From Desulfovibrionaceae bacterium (lineage in GTDB: Bacteria; Desulfobacterota; Desulfovibrionia; Desulfovibrionales; Desulfovibrionaceae), in NCBI GenBank assembly GCA_019421865.1, contig JAHZEL010000018.1, positions 1-31,980 of the forward strand: 31,980 nucleotides of DNA, given 5' to 3'. The notes under the pieces were generated by a model that saw only the letters and a list, made by a program, of their open reading frames with translations, was not told the DNA's origin and searched no databases. This document shows, piece by piece, positions 1 to 7,789 of this stretch. Numbering within the stretch: position 1 is the first letter of the stretch; each line of letters opens with the position of its first letter. A program made the translations under genes and the position numbers.

Positions 1-950
1 GTCGCGCCGATGCAGTGCAGCTCGCCGCGGGCCAGCATGGGCTTGAGCAGGTTGCTGGCATCCATCGCGCCGTCGGTCTTGCCCGCGCCGACGATGGTAT
101 GCAGCTCATCGATGAACAGGATGATACGACCTTCCGCACGCTGCACTTCATTGAGCACAGCCTTCAGACGTTCCTCGAACTCGCCGCGGTACTTGGCGCC
201 TGCGATGAGCGCGCCCATATCCAGAGCGATGAGCTTCTTGTTCTTCAGGCCTTCGGGCACGTCGCCCTTCACGATACGGTGAGCCAGACCTTCCACAATG
301 GCCGTTTTACCGACACCGGCCTCGCCGATGAGAACAGGGTTGTTCTTGGTACGACGGGACAGAATGCGGATGGTACGGCGGATTTCCTGATCGCGGCCGA
401 TGACGGGATCAAGCTTGCCCTGTCCCGCGGCCTCCACCAGATCGCGACCGTACTTGGAAAGCGCTTCATACGTATCTTCCGGGCTTGCGGACGTCACACG
501 CTGGCCGCCGCGGACTTCGGCGGTCGCCTGCAGGAACTTCTCCTGATCGATACCGTTTCTGCGGCAGATTTCGCCCATGGCGCCGCCGGCTTCGACGAGC
601 TGCGCGAAAATATGCTCCACGCTGATGTACTCGTCCTTCAGGCGACGGGCCAGTTCTTCAGACTGGGCCAGCGCACGGGCCAGACGCTGCGTAATGCGAA
701 TGGTCTGCTGATCCACACCGGAACCGGTGACGGAAGGCTTCTTGTCGAGAGCCTGTTCCAGTTCCGCGGCAATGACCTCAACCTTGGCGTTCATGCGGCC
801 GAGAATGCCGGGCACCAGCCCGTCCTTCTGCCGCAGGAGGGCGAGAGCAAGATGCTCGACGTCCACTTCCTGATGATTGCGCATGAGGGCGATGTTCTGG
901 GCCTCGCCCAAAGCTTCCTGCGCCTTCATGGTAAACTTGTTCATATCCAT
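1..950 (-). CDS. clpB: ClpB disaggregase, N-terminal part (cut by window edge)
   Basis: AAA+ protein disaggregase that rescues aggregated proteins together with DnaK/DnaJ in the cytoplasm. About 316 residues are visible. They comprise the Clp N-terminal double repeat (residues ~1-145) and the first half of NBD1, with Walker A GEAGVGKT near residue 206, the pore loop KYRGEFEERL and Walker B IILFIDELHT. The start reads MDMNKFTMKAQEAL and follows GGGAGG eight bases upstream. The rest of the gene lies left of the window. It is the last visible gene of a minus-strand heat-shock set behind the dnaJ-like and cbpM-like genes, with a 182-base gap that holds two small hairpins. Family assignment is very secure. 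Confidence 0.97.
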   Translation of the reverse strand, partial: MDMNKFTMKAQEALGEAQNIALMRNHQEVDVEHLALALLRQKDGLVPGILGRMNAKVEVIAAELEQALDKKPSVTGSGVDQQTIRITQRLARALAQSEELARRLKDEYISVEHIFAQLVEAGGAMGEICRRNGIDQEKFLQATAEVRGGQRVTSASPEDTYEALSKYGRDLVEAAGQGKLDPVIGRDQEIRRTIRILSRRTKNNPVLIGEAGVGKTAIVEGLAHRIVKGDVPEGLKNKKLIALDMGALIAGAKYRGEFEERLKAVLNEVQRAEGRIILFIDELHTIVGAGKTDGAMDASNLLKPMLARGELHCIGA

Positions 951-1062
951 AGAAAATCCTCCCTGCAAAGTTCGGAACCGCATGACTGCGTGCCTCTCGT
1001 CCCCGCTTTTTCCAAAGCTTGAACAATGTTGCGGCTGTTCCGCTCTCCGCACTTCAGAAATC

Positions 1063-1121
1063 GATTCGGCATAACCGAATCCGTAATTTTTTTGGTAGTT
1101 GATCCGGAGTCAAAGCTCCGG
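1063..1121 (-). other. Two small hairpins in the cbpM-clpB gap
   Basis: Two perfect short dyads lie in the clpB leader. CCGGAG/CTCCGG is at 1104-1121 and GATTCGG/CCGAATC at 1063-1081. On the minus strand neither is followed by a run of T, so they are not ordinary terminators. They could stabilise or modulate the clpB part of the message. Their role is unknown. Confidence 0.35.
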
Positions 1122-1132
1122 GGCAGCCCGCG

Positions 1133-1441
1133 CTATCCGCGCTCGAGCTCTCTCAGACGGGTTTCCAGTTCCGCTATGCGGTCAAGAAGATCCACGATGA
1201 TGGTTCCTGCCACGCAGGGCATCTCGAAATCCTCGCAAAGACGCGTAAGCTTTCTGGTACGGTAGATATCGGAGCGCCGGAAGAACACGGCATGAGTCGC
1301 CCGACCCGCGGGTTCAAGCCAGCCAAGCTCCATAAGTTCCCGGACACGTTCCACCGGCGTGCCCGTCTGTTCCAGAAATTCGGCCCAGGCAACAAGCGCA
1401 GAGGCTGCAGGAGAGCACGAAGTTACTTTTTCAATCGCCAT
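1133..1441 (-). CDS. cbpM: CbpM-like chaperone modulator (MerR-like fold)
   Basis: Small protein of 102 aa. It resembles the CbpM family, MerR-like helix-turn-helix proteins that bind the J-domain of CbpA-type co-chaperones and damp their activity. Visible features are an N-terminal helical part with RELMELGWLEPAG, then FFRRSDIYRTRKLTRLCEDFE, and a C-terminal heptad-like helix (LLDRIAELETRLRELERG). I chose the ATG at 1441 because GAGAGGTGG precedes it; a longer reading from a GTG at 1459 would place the start upstream of this site. It begins 27 bases after the dnaJ-like stop, in line with co-transcription. It could instead be a DNA-binding heat-shock regulator of the HspR type, but it sits with a CbpA-type DnaJ. 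Confidence 0.8.
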   Translation of the reverse strand: MAIEKVTSCSPAASALVAWAEFLEQTGTPVERVRELMELGWLEPAGRATHAVFFRRSDIYRTRKLTRLCEDFEMPCVAGTIIVDLLDRIAELETRLRELERG

Positions 1442-1468
1442 ATCCCACCTCTCAATCACGCGAACAGC

Positions 1469-2401
1469 CTATTTCCGGCCGGCAAGAGCCTTCCAATGGT
1501 TCAGCTGTTCGTCATTCAGGTCTTCCGGTTTCGGAACGCTGATGGCAACGGTGACATATTCATCGCCGCGTCCCTCGACCGGCCCCAGTCCGCGACCGCG
1601 GATACGCAGTCTGCGTCCGCTGGAGCTGCCGGCGGGAATGTTCATTTCCACCTCGCCGTCCAGTGTGGGCACCCGTTTCTTCGTGCCGAAGACGGCTTCC
1701 CAGGGCTGCAGCGTCACATCACATGTCACGTCCAGTCCGTCCACACGGAAAACGGGATGTTTGGCATAACGCACGGTCAGATAAAGGTCTCCGGCCGGAT
1801 CGCCGGGATTGCCCTTTCCGCGCAGACGCAGCTTGCCGCCGTCGCGTATGCCCGCAGGAATGGTGATCTGCAGATTGCTCGAAGTGCCGCCGCCGGAAAG
1901 CGTGACCTGTTTGGTGCCGCCACGGCGTGCTTCCTCAAGAGAAATCTCGATTTCAGCTTCCACATCGGAACCACGGCGGGACCGGCGCCCGTAGCTTCCG
2001 CCGAACGAACCGAAAGGATCGCCTCCCGCCTGTCCGCCGAAGCCTCCGCGCCCCATGTGGCCGAACAGCGCTTCAAAAAAGTCGCTGTTCACGCCGCTGA
2101 AGCCGCCCTGCGCTCCATTGAAATTGAAGTTGAAGTTCTCAAATCCGGGGCCGCCGGTGAACTGCTGGCCGTCCTTCCAGTTGGGGCCGAGCTGATCGTA
2201 CATCCGACGCTTTTCCTCGTCCTTGAGCACCTCGTACGCTTCATTGACTTCCTTGAACTTTTCCTCGGCGTTCTTATCACCGGGGTTCAGGTCGGGATGA
2301 TACTTTCGGGCGAGCTTCTTGTAAGCCTTGGCGATCTCGTCTTTCGATGCCGAGCGCTCAACGCCCAGCAGCTTGTAATAATCCTTGTAAGCCACACCCA
2401 T
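1469..2401 (-). CDS. cbpA: DnaJ/CbpA-type co-chaperone
   Basis: J-domain protein of 310 aa that stimulates the ATPase of DnaK and delivers substrates to it. The order is J-domain (residues 1-72, HPD at 35-37), a Gly/Phe-rich linker (~75-140, GGFGGQAGGDPFGSFGG), and a DnaJ C-terminal substrate-binding region (~145-305). The cysteine-rich zinc-finger domain of true DnaJ is absent, which makes it the CbpA/DjlA-like class B type. AGGAG lies 8 bases before the ATG. It is first in the cbpA-cbpM-clpB set. I saw no CIRCE element and no convincing sigma-32 promoter in the upstream gap. Confidence 0.95.
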   Translation of the reverse strand: MGVAYKDYYKLLGVERSASKDEIAKAYKKLARKYHPDLNPGDKNAEEKFKEVNEAYEVLKDEEKRRMYDQLGPNWKDGQQFTGGPGFENFNFNFNGAQGGFSGVNSDFFEALFGHMGRGGFGGQAGGDPFGSFGGSYGRRSRRGSDVEAEIEISLEEARRGGTKQVTLSGGGTSSNLQITIPAGIRDGGKLRLRGKGNPGDPAGDLYLTVRYAKHPVFRVDGLDVTCDVTLQPWEAVFGTKKRVPTLDGEVEMNIPAGSSSGRRLRIRGRGLGPVEGRGDEYVTVAISVPKPEDLNDEQLNHWKALAGRK

Positions 2402-2961
2402 ATCATTTTCTCCTGTGATGCATCATTCTTTCCGCATCGACATTCAGATAAGCATGAGCTTTCGGCAGTCAAGAGGGAATCATTCCTGATTTCGACAGAA
2501 AACGGCAACTTTTTTCTCAGGAGGCTTTGGTCGGGCTCTTATCCCAGCGCCGCGCTTCTCTCTTCTACTCGATTGAAAAAACTACGCTTTCCCTGATGAA
2601 TTGATGCATTCAATACGGCGCAAGGGATTTGAAAGACCGCTCCGCAGTGCTCCCCGCCATTCACGGGTTCCTCGTGGCGAACAGAAGTTTATTCCTGATG
2701 ATGCGGCAGGCATTTCCGAAAAAAAACCGGAGCAGCATGGTTCCGAAGAGTCCACAGACTGTTGCAGCGGCATAAAAAAGTCCGCCCAAGCACGGAAAAA
2801 TCCATGCCGGGGCGGACCGAATCTTATTGATAAAACAAAGGACATGGCGACGCACATGCACCGCGCTGTCCGGCGGCGGAAACATCCTTCCTTTTTAAAG
2901 GGTGACTCTTCTCTGAAAAACAGAGAATCCATGCCCGCAGCAAGGACGCTCCGCCCGTTTT
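2402..2961. other. Gene-free gap upstream of the dnaJ-like gene
   Basis: This 560-base stretch holds no credible gene; the open frames here lack any recognisable sequence. It must contain the promoter of the dnaJ-like operon on the minus strand and the end of the tyrS operon. The one clear element is the terminator at 2774-2817. A dyad TTCTCTG/CAGAGAA at about 2909-2927 has no T run. Confidence 0.6.
2774..2817 (-). terminator. Intrinsic terminator of the tyrS operon
   Basis: On the minus strand the stem GTCCGCCC/GGGCGGAC (arms 2810-2817 and 2780-2787) encloses a second stem, GCATGGA/TCCGTGC with one G-T pair. It is followed by six T (2779-2774). It lies about 145 bases past the stop of the small gene at 2962. 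Confidence 0.8.
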
Positions 2962-3321
2962 CTACCCGCTGCTCATCACCTTTCTGACCAGAATGTTCTG
3001 ATTCGGATACAGCGGAGTATCGGGAGTCAGCAGGGTATCTCCGCAGGCCACGATGGCCGTTCCCTGACGGAGTCCCAGAGTTTTCAACAGAATACCGACG
3101 TTCTTGGCCTTCACACGGGGAATGTCCACCCGGGTCTCTTCCGGCTGGCACGTCACGTGCACCACCTTGGCAGGCCACGGCTGTCCTTCCGCCGGGCGTA
3201 TGGAGCCCAGCAGCTCGGCACGGCCTTCAGCCGTCATGAGCTGCTCGTCACGGTAGGGACAGCGCCCCGGGCAGCGGTCATCGGCACAGCGGCCGAACGG
3301 TTCCGGCTTGATATCCGTCAT
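2962..3321 (-). CDS. Small protein: N-terminal Cys cluster plus ThiS/MoaD-like beta-grasp domain
   Basis: Hypothetical protein of 119 aa. The N-terminus has a compact cysteine group, C12-x4-C17-x3-C21, with neighbouring Asp and Arg. It may bind metal. The last ~65 residues follow the layout of ThiS/MoaD-type ubiquitin-like proteins: two strands (VVHVTCQ, TRVDIPR), a helix (AKNVGILLKTLGL), strands (TAIVACGDTLL) and the loop PDTPLYPNQNILVRKV, ending in SSG. Sulfur carriers normally end in GG, so carrier function is doubtful. Six bases separate it from the tyrS stop, and its ribosome site lies in the tyrS end, so it is probably translationally coupled to tyrS. No function can be assigned; the fold is my inference from the pattern. 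Confidence 0.75.
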   Translation of the reverse strand: MTDIKPEPFGRCADDRCPGRCPYRDEQLMTAEGRAELLGSIRPAEGQPWPAKVVHVTCQPEETRVDIPRVKAKNVGILLKTLGLRQGTAIVACGDTLLTPDTPLYPNQNILVRKVMSSG

Positions 3322-3327
3322 GACAAC

Positions 3328-4524
3328 CTACTTCACGGTAAGGACGACGAAGCCCTTCTTGCCGTACTTGAGGGTGTACTCACCGGCAGGCAGAGCCGTA
3401 AGGCCGTCCGTCATCTTTTCACCGTTGACCTTGAGCGAACCTGCGGCAATCTTGCGCTTGGCCTCACCGCGGGAAGGCACCAGACCGGTGGCGGCCAGAA
3501 TGGCCACGGGCGAGCAGTCGTCCTCGGCGGAATTCACGCTCCAGGTGATGGCGTCTTCGGGAATGCCGCCCTTCTTGAACACGTTGTTGAAGCCGTCGCG
3601 CGCGGCAACAGCGGCCTCTTCGCCGTGATAGCGGGCCACGATTTCCATGGCGAGTTCTTCCTTCACCAGCTTGGGATGCAGAGAACCGGCCTGCACGCGG
3701 GCCTTCATGTCGGCAATTTCCTCAAGGCTCTTCACGGAAATGAGCTCGTACCAGTTCCACATGAGATCGTCGGAAATGGACATGGCCTTGCCGAACTGAT
3801 CGGAAGGCGCTTCCATGACGCCGATGTAGTTGCCGTAGGACTTGGACATCTTGCGTTCGCCATCCAGCCCCACGAGCAGAGGCATGGTCAGCGCGCACTG
3901 AGCCTCCATGCCGTAGTGGCCCTGCAGGGTACGGCCCATGAGCAGGTTGAAGATCTGATCGGTGCCGCCCATTTCCACGTCGGTATGCAGCATGACGGAG
4001 TCATAGGCCTGCAGCAGCGGATACATGAATTCATGGATGGCAATGGGGGTATTTTCGCGGTAACGCTTGGCAAAGTCGTCACGCTCCATCATGCGGGCCA
4101 CGGTGCAGTTCGACATGAGGCGCAGAAAATCGGCGGGAGTCAGCTTGTCGCCCCATTCGGAGTTAAAGCCCACCGTCGTCTTTTCCGGATCCAGAATCTT
4201 GAAGACCTGTTCCTTGTAGGTTTCGGCGTTGCGCTTCACTTCTTCTTCGGTGAGCGGAGGACGAGTCTTGGACTTGCCGGAAGGATCGCCGATGCGGCCG
4301 GTAAAGTCGCCGATGAGGAAGGTGACGTTGTGTCCCAGTTCCTGGAACTGACGCATCTTATGGATGACCACGGTATGGCCGAGGTGCAGATCGGGCGCGG
4401 TGGGGTCGAAACCGACCTTGATGTTCAAGGGCTTGTCGCGGGCAAGCTTCTTGCGAAGGTCTTCTTCGCTTACAAGGTCCACGATACCGCGACGTATGAT
4501 CTTCACCTGTTCGTCAATGGTCAT
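3328..4524 (-). CDS. tyrS: Tyrosyl-tRNA synthetase
   Basis: Class I aminoacyl-tRNA synthetase of 398 aa that charges tRNA-Tyr with tyrosine. It has the HIGH-type signature HLGH (residues 47-50), KMSKS (about 225-229) and a C-terminal S4 RNA-binding domain (SRGEAKRKIAAGSLKVNGEK). The region PTAPDLHLGH and the overall length fit the TyrZ/short-type bacterial TyrRS. AGGAG lies 10 bases before the ATG at 4524; a GTG at 4527 sits 7 bases from it and is an alternative start one codon longer. A short gap and the shared strand link it to the small beta-grasp gene downstream. The 160 bases upstream show no T-box features. Confidence 0.97.
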   Translation of the reverse strand: MTIDEQVKIIRRGIVDLVSEEDLRKKLARDKPLNIKVGFDPTAPDLHLGHTVVIHKMRQFQELGHNVTFLIGDFTGRIGDPSGKSKTRPPLTEEEVKRNAETYKEQVFKILDPEKTTVGFNSEWGDKLTPADFLRLMSNCTVARMMERDDFAKRYRENTPIAIHEFMYPLLQAYDSVMLHTDVEMGGTDQIFNLLMGRTLQGHYGMEAQCALTMPLLVGLDGERKMSKSYGNYIGVMEAPSDQFGKAMSISDDLMWNWYELISVKSLEEIADMKARVQAGSLHPKLVKEELAMEIVARYHGEEAAVAARDGFNNVFKKGGIPEDAITWSVNSAEDDCSPVAILAATGLVPSRGEAKRKIAAGSLKVNGEKMTDGLTALPAGEYTLKYGKKGFVVLTVK

Positions 4525-4685
4525 CACTGTATTGCTCCTGCCGGTAGCGGCGCTGAATGATTATGAATCGGCCCTTCCGGCCTGCCGGAATAAGGGCAGC
4601 AGGCATTCTCTCAGGCTTGGGCGACTCTGTCAACGGCGGAAGAGCGGCCCCGGCAGGCACCGGACAGTCGCTTTCTTCCGCAGCT

Positions 4686-5501
4686 CTACAACCTCGTGCA
4701 GGGAGCGCCGTCTTTCCACAACACGGCATGCCCTCCGTCATGCAGAGCCATCTCGGCCATAAAATTTCCGCATATCACGTTGGCTCTGCACGGAGGAACG
4801 GTCACTTCGCCCCGGCCGGAGCAGGCCTTCTCCGCTTCTCCCCCGCAGATTCTCTCTCCCGTTGCGGCCACCACTGCACTTTTCCCCAGGAAAAAAGCGT
4901 CCATATCCACGCTTGTCTCCCTGCCTACCCTGTTGCACAGCACCAGAGGCGTCAGATTTTCCAACGCCCGTATTTCCGCGATCTTCCCCGTACTCTCACC
5001 ACCAAAGTTTGCAGGAACGCACAGAAGGTCGGCCCCCAGACGAACCTGCTCCCTCGCCATTTCGGGGAACCACAGGTCAAAGCAGATCTGAACGCCTATC
5101 CTGATGCCGCACACGGAAAAGACCCGGTTTTCCTCCCCTCTGACAAAGAAACGCTTCTCAAAATCGGAAAGATGCATCTTCTGATATTTTCCGACATACC
5201 TGCCGTGATCCACAACGACGGCCGTGTTGCATATTCCTCTGCCCGTCTTCTCGGCCAGTCCGAAAACCACGGCGCATCGATACCGCTCCGAAAGTTTCCG
5301 CATTCTCTCCGTCGATTCACCTTCCGGAACGTATTCCGCCGCCCTGTAGAGATCCTTCGAGCCTGCATACACGTATCCAGAGAGACACAGCTCCGGCAGC
5401 ACCACGATATCGCAGCAGAGACCGGCAAGCGCCTCTTCTATGATCCTGAAATTTTCTTCTCTGTCGTGCACGACGTCATACTGTATGAATCCGACCTTCA
5501 T
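4686..5501 (-). CDS. Nitrilase-superfamily carbon-nitrogen hydrolase
   Basis: Cytoplasmic amidase/nitrilase-fold enzyme of 271 aa. The Glu-Lys-Cys triad is visible as E37 (LPELCLSGY), K108 (KYQKMHL) and C140 (QICFDLWFPE). The exact substrate cannot be read from sequence; related enzymes hydrolyse omega-amides, N-carbamoyl compounds or short-chain amides. I start it at MKVGFIQYDV (5501), where the fold begins; an upstream ATG at 5582 would add 27 residues that do not look like this family. GGGAG lies 11 bases upstream of the chosen ATG, a rather long spacing. It is divergent from the FMN-riboswitch/ribB unit and 160 bases upstream of tyrS. A hairpin CCCTT/AAGGG at about 4573-4597 lies between them but has no T run. 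Confidence 0.9.
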   Translation of the reverse strand: MKVGFIQYDVVHDREENFRIIEEALAGLCCDIVVLPELCLSGYVYAGSKDLYRAAEYVPEGESTERMRKLSERYRCAVVFGLAEKTGRGICNTAVVVDHGRYVGKYQKMHLSDFEKRFFVRGEENRVFSVCGIRIGVQICFDLWFPEMAREQVRLGADLLCVPANFGGESTGKIAEIRALENLTPLVLCNRVGRETSVDMDAFFLGKSAVVAATGERICGGEAEKACSGRGEVTVPPCRANVICGNFMAEMALHDGGHAVLWKDGAPCTRL

Positions 5502-5663
5502 TTCTCTGTTTTCTCCCGTAACACGGCGTGTTGCCGAAACGTGCCCTTCCCGCAACGGGGAGGACACGAGGCCTGCATGCACGCTTCAGAAACTCCCCGT
5601 ACTTTCGCATGGATCCCGAAGGAAAAGAAGTGTAAAAGTGCCGCAAAAAGAACGTTCCGACTC

Positions 5664-5691
5664 TTGACACCTCTCCTGAACAGATTAAAAA
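5664..5691 (+). promoter_or_regulatory. Probable sigma-70-type promoter of ribB
   Basis: A perfect -35 TTGACA (5664-5669) is followed after 16 bases by a weak -10 TAAAAA (5686-5691). The predicted transcript start, about 5699, falls just before the FMN riboswitch at 5704, which supports the call. Confidence 0.55.
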
Positions 5692-5703
5692 ATAAGGCAT
5701 ATT

Positions 5704-5839
5704 TCTCAGGGCGGGGTGAAAGTCCCCACCGGCGGTGATCCGGCTTCGGTCGGGAGCCCGCGGGCGGCTCTTCACGGGAAGAGCTGCAGATCCGGTGAAA
5801 ATCCGGGGCCGACGGTAACAGTCCGGACGAAAGAGAATG
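5704..5839 (+). ncRNA. FMN riboswitch (RFN element)
   Basis: The hallmark start TCTCAGGGCGGGGTGAAA and CCCCACCGGCGGTGAT, a variable arm (GAGCCCGCGGGCGGCTC), GATCCGGTGAAAATCCGG and the closing AGTCCGGACGAAAGAGA match the conserved core of the FMN aptamer. It lies 92 bases upstream of ribB, so riboflavin synthesis should be shut down when FMN is abundant. After the aptamer come a 6-bp hairpin (GCCTCC/GGAGGC, 5848-5863) and a pyrimidine tract whose CTCCT (5871-5875) can pair with the ribB AGGAG (5921-5925). Control is therefore probably at translation initiation. No T run follows the hairpin. Confidence 0.96.
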
Positions 5840-5931
5840 GATCCCAGGCCTCCAGACGGAGGCACCCCCTCTCCTCTCTCCCAGCGCCTTATGCCGCCCT
5901 GATGCCGGATATTCTCCCAAAGGAGTTTGTC

Positions 5932-6582
5932 ATGCGTCAGCTCTCCATCCTTGAATCCTTCGGAACTCCCCGTGAACGCGTTGAACGCGCCATCGCCTCG
6001 CTGAAGAGCGGCAACGGCGTTCTCATCGTCGATGACGAAGACCGCGAAAACGAAGGCGATCTCATTTACGCCGCCGAAACGCTCACGCCGGAACAGATGG
6101 CTCTGCTCATCCGCGAATGCAGCGGCATCGTCTGCCTGTGCCTGACCGACGAAAAGGCCAACGCTCTTGATCTGCCCCCCATGGTGCAGAACAACACCAA
6201 CAAGAACCACACCGCCTTCACCGTGACCATCGAAGCCGCCAGGGGCGTGACCACCGGCGTTTCCGCCGCCGACCGCGTGACCACCGTCAAGGCGGCCATC
6301 GCTCCCGACGCCAAGCCGGAAGATCTTCATCGTCCCGGCCACGTGTTCCCGCTGCGTGCCAAGCCCAACGGCGTTCTTGAACGCCGCGGCCATACCGAGG
6401 TAACCGTGGATCTGTGCCGCATGGCAGGACTCGCTCCCGCGGGCGTTCTCTGCGAACTTACGCTGGAAAACGGCACCATGGCCCGCCTGCCCGAAGTGGC
6501 GGCCTTTGCCCGTGCCCACAACATGCCTCTTGCCACTGTTGACGACGTGGCTCAGTACCGCATGGAGCAGGAAGGCAAGTAA
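5932..6582 (+). CDS. ribB: 3,4-dihydroxy-2-butanone 4-phosphate synthase
   Basis: Enzyme of 216 aa that converts ribulose 5-phosphate to 3,4-dihydroxy-2-butanone 4-phosphate plus formate, the four-carbon precursor of riboflavin. The metal/substrate motif DDEDRENEGD is at residues 34-43, and TGVSAADR and RPGHVFPL-x-HTE follow as in RibB. There is no GTP cyclohydrolase II domain, so this is stand-alone RibB rather than RibBA. AAAGGAG precedes the ATG at 5932. An upstream in-frame GTG lies inside the riboswitch and is not a start. Expression is under the FMN riboswitch directly upstream, and a strong terminator closes the unit. Confidence 0.97.
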   Translation: MRQLSILESFGTPRERVERAIASLKSGNGVLIVDDEDRENEGDLIYAAETLTPEQMALLIRECSGIVCLCLTDEKANALDLPPMVQNNTNKNHTAFTVTIEAARGVTTGVSAADRVTTVKAAIAPDAKPEDLHRPGHVFPLRAKPNGVLERRGHTEVTVDLCRMAGLAPAGVLCELTLENGTMARLPEVAAFARAHNMPLATVDDVAQYRMEQEGK

Positions 6583-6610
6583 CCACCCTCTCCCTTTCTG
6601 GAAAAAACGA

Positions 6611-6644
6611 AAGCCCCCGTCCGTCTCCGGCCGGGGGCTTTTTT
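6611..6644. terminator. Bidirectional terminator between ribB and the GT2 gene
   Basis: Stem AAGCCCCCG/CGGGGGCTT with a short loop, followed by TTTTTT on the plus strand. On the minus strand it is followed by CGTTTTTT. It serves ribB from the left and the glycosyltransferase from the right. Confidence 0.88.
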
Positions 6645-6664
6645 GTTGTCCGTCGGGAAAATGC

Positions 6665-7654
6665 CTACTGCATACGTCCAGCGGCGCCGTCCAGCGCCGC
6701 GCGCATGACCATGAAGAAGCGGCCCTTGCGGGAACGGAACGTACGCCACGAAAAAGGAAGCGCCAGCAGCATGAACGGCAGCGCGAAAGGATGCGCCAGC
6801 CGCAGAAGGTAGAAACGGGCCCGGATGAAGTTCATGTCGTCCTTGGGCGCCAGCTCCGGATCGTCCGTCACACTGAGGAACGGCGTCAGCCCGGCCGTGG
6901 AGCAGTCCATGCGCCGCACGATGGCTCCGGGCGCCCAGTTCAGGGCATAGCCTGCATTTCTGGCGCGCAGTCCGTATTCCACGTCCTCATAGAAACCGCT
7001 GAAGCGCTCGTCGAAAAGACCGATCTCCTCAGCCATTGTCCGGGTGATGAGACAGGAGGCGTCGGAAACATAGTCGAGGCGCTCCGCAATTTCCTTTCTA
7101 TCGGAAAGTCCGTGCCGTTCCAATCCCTTGTCGAGCGGAATCTGATCGCCTGTCCAGCGACTCCAGCGCCCACCGGCGGCACACTCCAGCACGTCGGAAT
7201 CCTTCACGAGCTGCGTGGAGCCGACCATGCCTATGGGATGGCTGAGATCCTCGTCGTCGAGATGGTGCAGAAGCGCCGCGAGCGCAAAGGATTCCGGCCG
7301 CGCGTCGTTGCGCAGAAGCCAGAAGCCGTGGCATTCCCTGTCGTACAGAAGAAAGCGCATGCCTGCGTTCATGGCGCCGCCTATGCTTTCCGGCTCCTCG
7401 CGGCGAAGCAGTACCAGCGGAGCGGCGGAAGAATCCGAACCGTACACCTCCACGGGTTCCGGCAGACCGTCACGGGCCGCCAGCGCGCTCCACTCCTCCA
7501 GAATGCGGTCGGCCACGGCATTGTCGGACCCGTTGTCGCACACGATGATGCGACGGGGCAGACCGCTCTGGGCGTGAACGCATGAAAGACATTCCAGCGT
7601 GTTTTTCCAGTCATTGTACGTCAGAATGATGACGCCGACTTCCGTATGCTCCAT
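6665..7654 (-). CDS. Family 2 glycosyltransferase
   Basis: GT-A fold glycosyltransferase of 329 aa, of the rhamnosyltransferase-like group that uses nucleotide sugars to build surface polysaccharide or glycoprotein glycans. Visible are the N-terminal VGVIILTYNDWKNTLECL, VCDNGSDN, the AMNAGMRFLL helix, WLLRNDA where relatives have WLLNNDA/LNPDA, and the acceptor-side GFYEDVEYGLRARNAGY. The C-terminus is hydrophobic and basic (FALPFMLLALPFSWRTFRSRKGRFF) and may touch the membrane. The start at 7654 has GAGGAGAG in front; the open frame to 7738 upstream is not family-like. It stands alone between ribB and the lysR gene, so the sugar and acceptor are unknown. Confidence 0.88.
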   Translation of the reverse strand: MEHTEVGVIILTYNDWKNTLECLSCVHAQSGLPRRIIVCDNGSDNAVADRILEEWSALAARDGLPEPVEVYGSDSSAAPLVLLRREEPESIGGAMNAGMRFLLYDRECHGFWLLRNDARPESFALAALLHHLDDEDLSHPIGMVGSTQLVKDSDVLECAAGGRWSRWTGDQIPLDKGLERHGLSDRKEIAERLDYVSDASCLITRTMAEEIGLFDERFSGFYEDVEYGLRARNAGYALNWAPGAIVRRMDCSTAGLTPFLSVTDDPELAPKDDMNFIRARFYLLRLAHPFALPFMLLALPFSWRTFRSRKGRFFMVMRAALDGAAGRMQ

Positions 7655-7718
7655 ACTGCTCTCCTCGAGCTGATGACCTGAAAATACCGCGCCGCCGGAA
7701 AAGGCCGGTGACGCTGAG

Positions 7719-7773
7719 AAAAAAGTCCGCATCCGCATAGGCCGGAATGCCCCGGAGAGCCTCCGGCCCGGAC
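7719..7773 (-). terminator. Probable terminator of the lysR gene
   Basis: On the minus strand a two-part stem, GTCCG/CGGAC outside and GGCCGGA/TCCGGCC inside (7740-7768), ends in six T (7724-7719). It lies 17 bases past the lysR stop and upstream of the glycosyltransferase. Confidence 0.6.
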
Positions 7774-7789
7774 CGCGCTTTTTTCTGCT

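Noticed and set aside
2402..2600. CIRCE element or sigma-32 promoter for the heat-shock operon
   Set aside because: No inverted repeat of the CIRCE type and no sigma-32-like -35/-10 pair was found upstream of the dnaJ-like gene.
2909..2927. Hairpin TTCTCTG/CAGAGAA as terminator
   Set aside because: No T run follows on either strand; a better terminator for the same operon is at 2774-2817.
3157..4560. Plus-strand open frame of 467 codons opposite tyrS
   Set aside because: His-rich composition without motifs; the reverse strand encodes an unmistakable tyrosyl-tRNA synthetase.
4525..4685. T-box leader for tyrS
   Set aside because: No T-box consensus sequence or specifier-type arrangement could be seen, and there is no terminator/antiterminator before tyrS.
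5716..5931. N-terminal extension of RibB from a GTG at 5716
   Set aside because: This sequence is the FMN aptamer; the family's N-terminus and AAAGGAG set the start at 5932.
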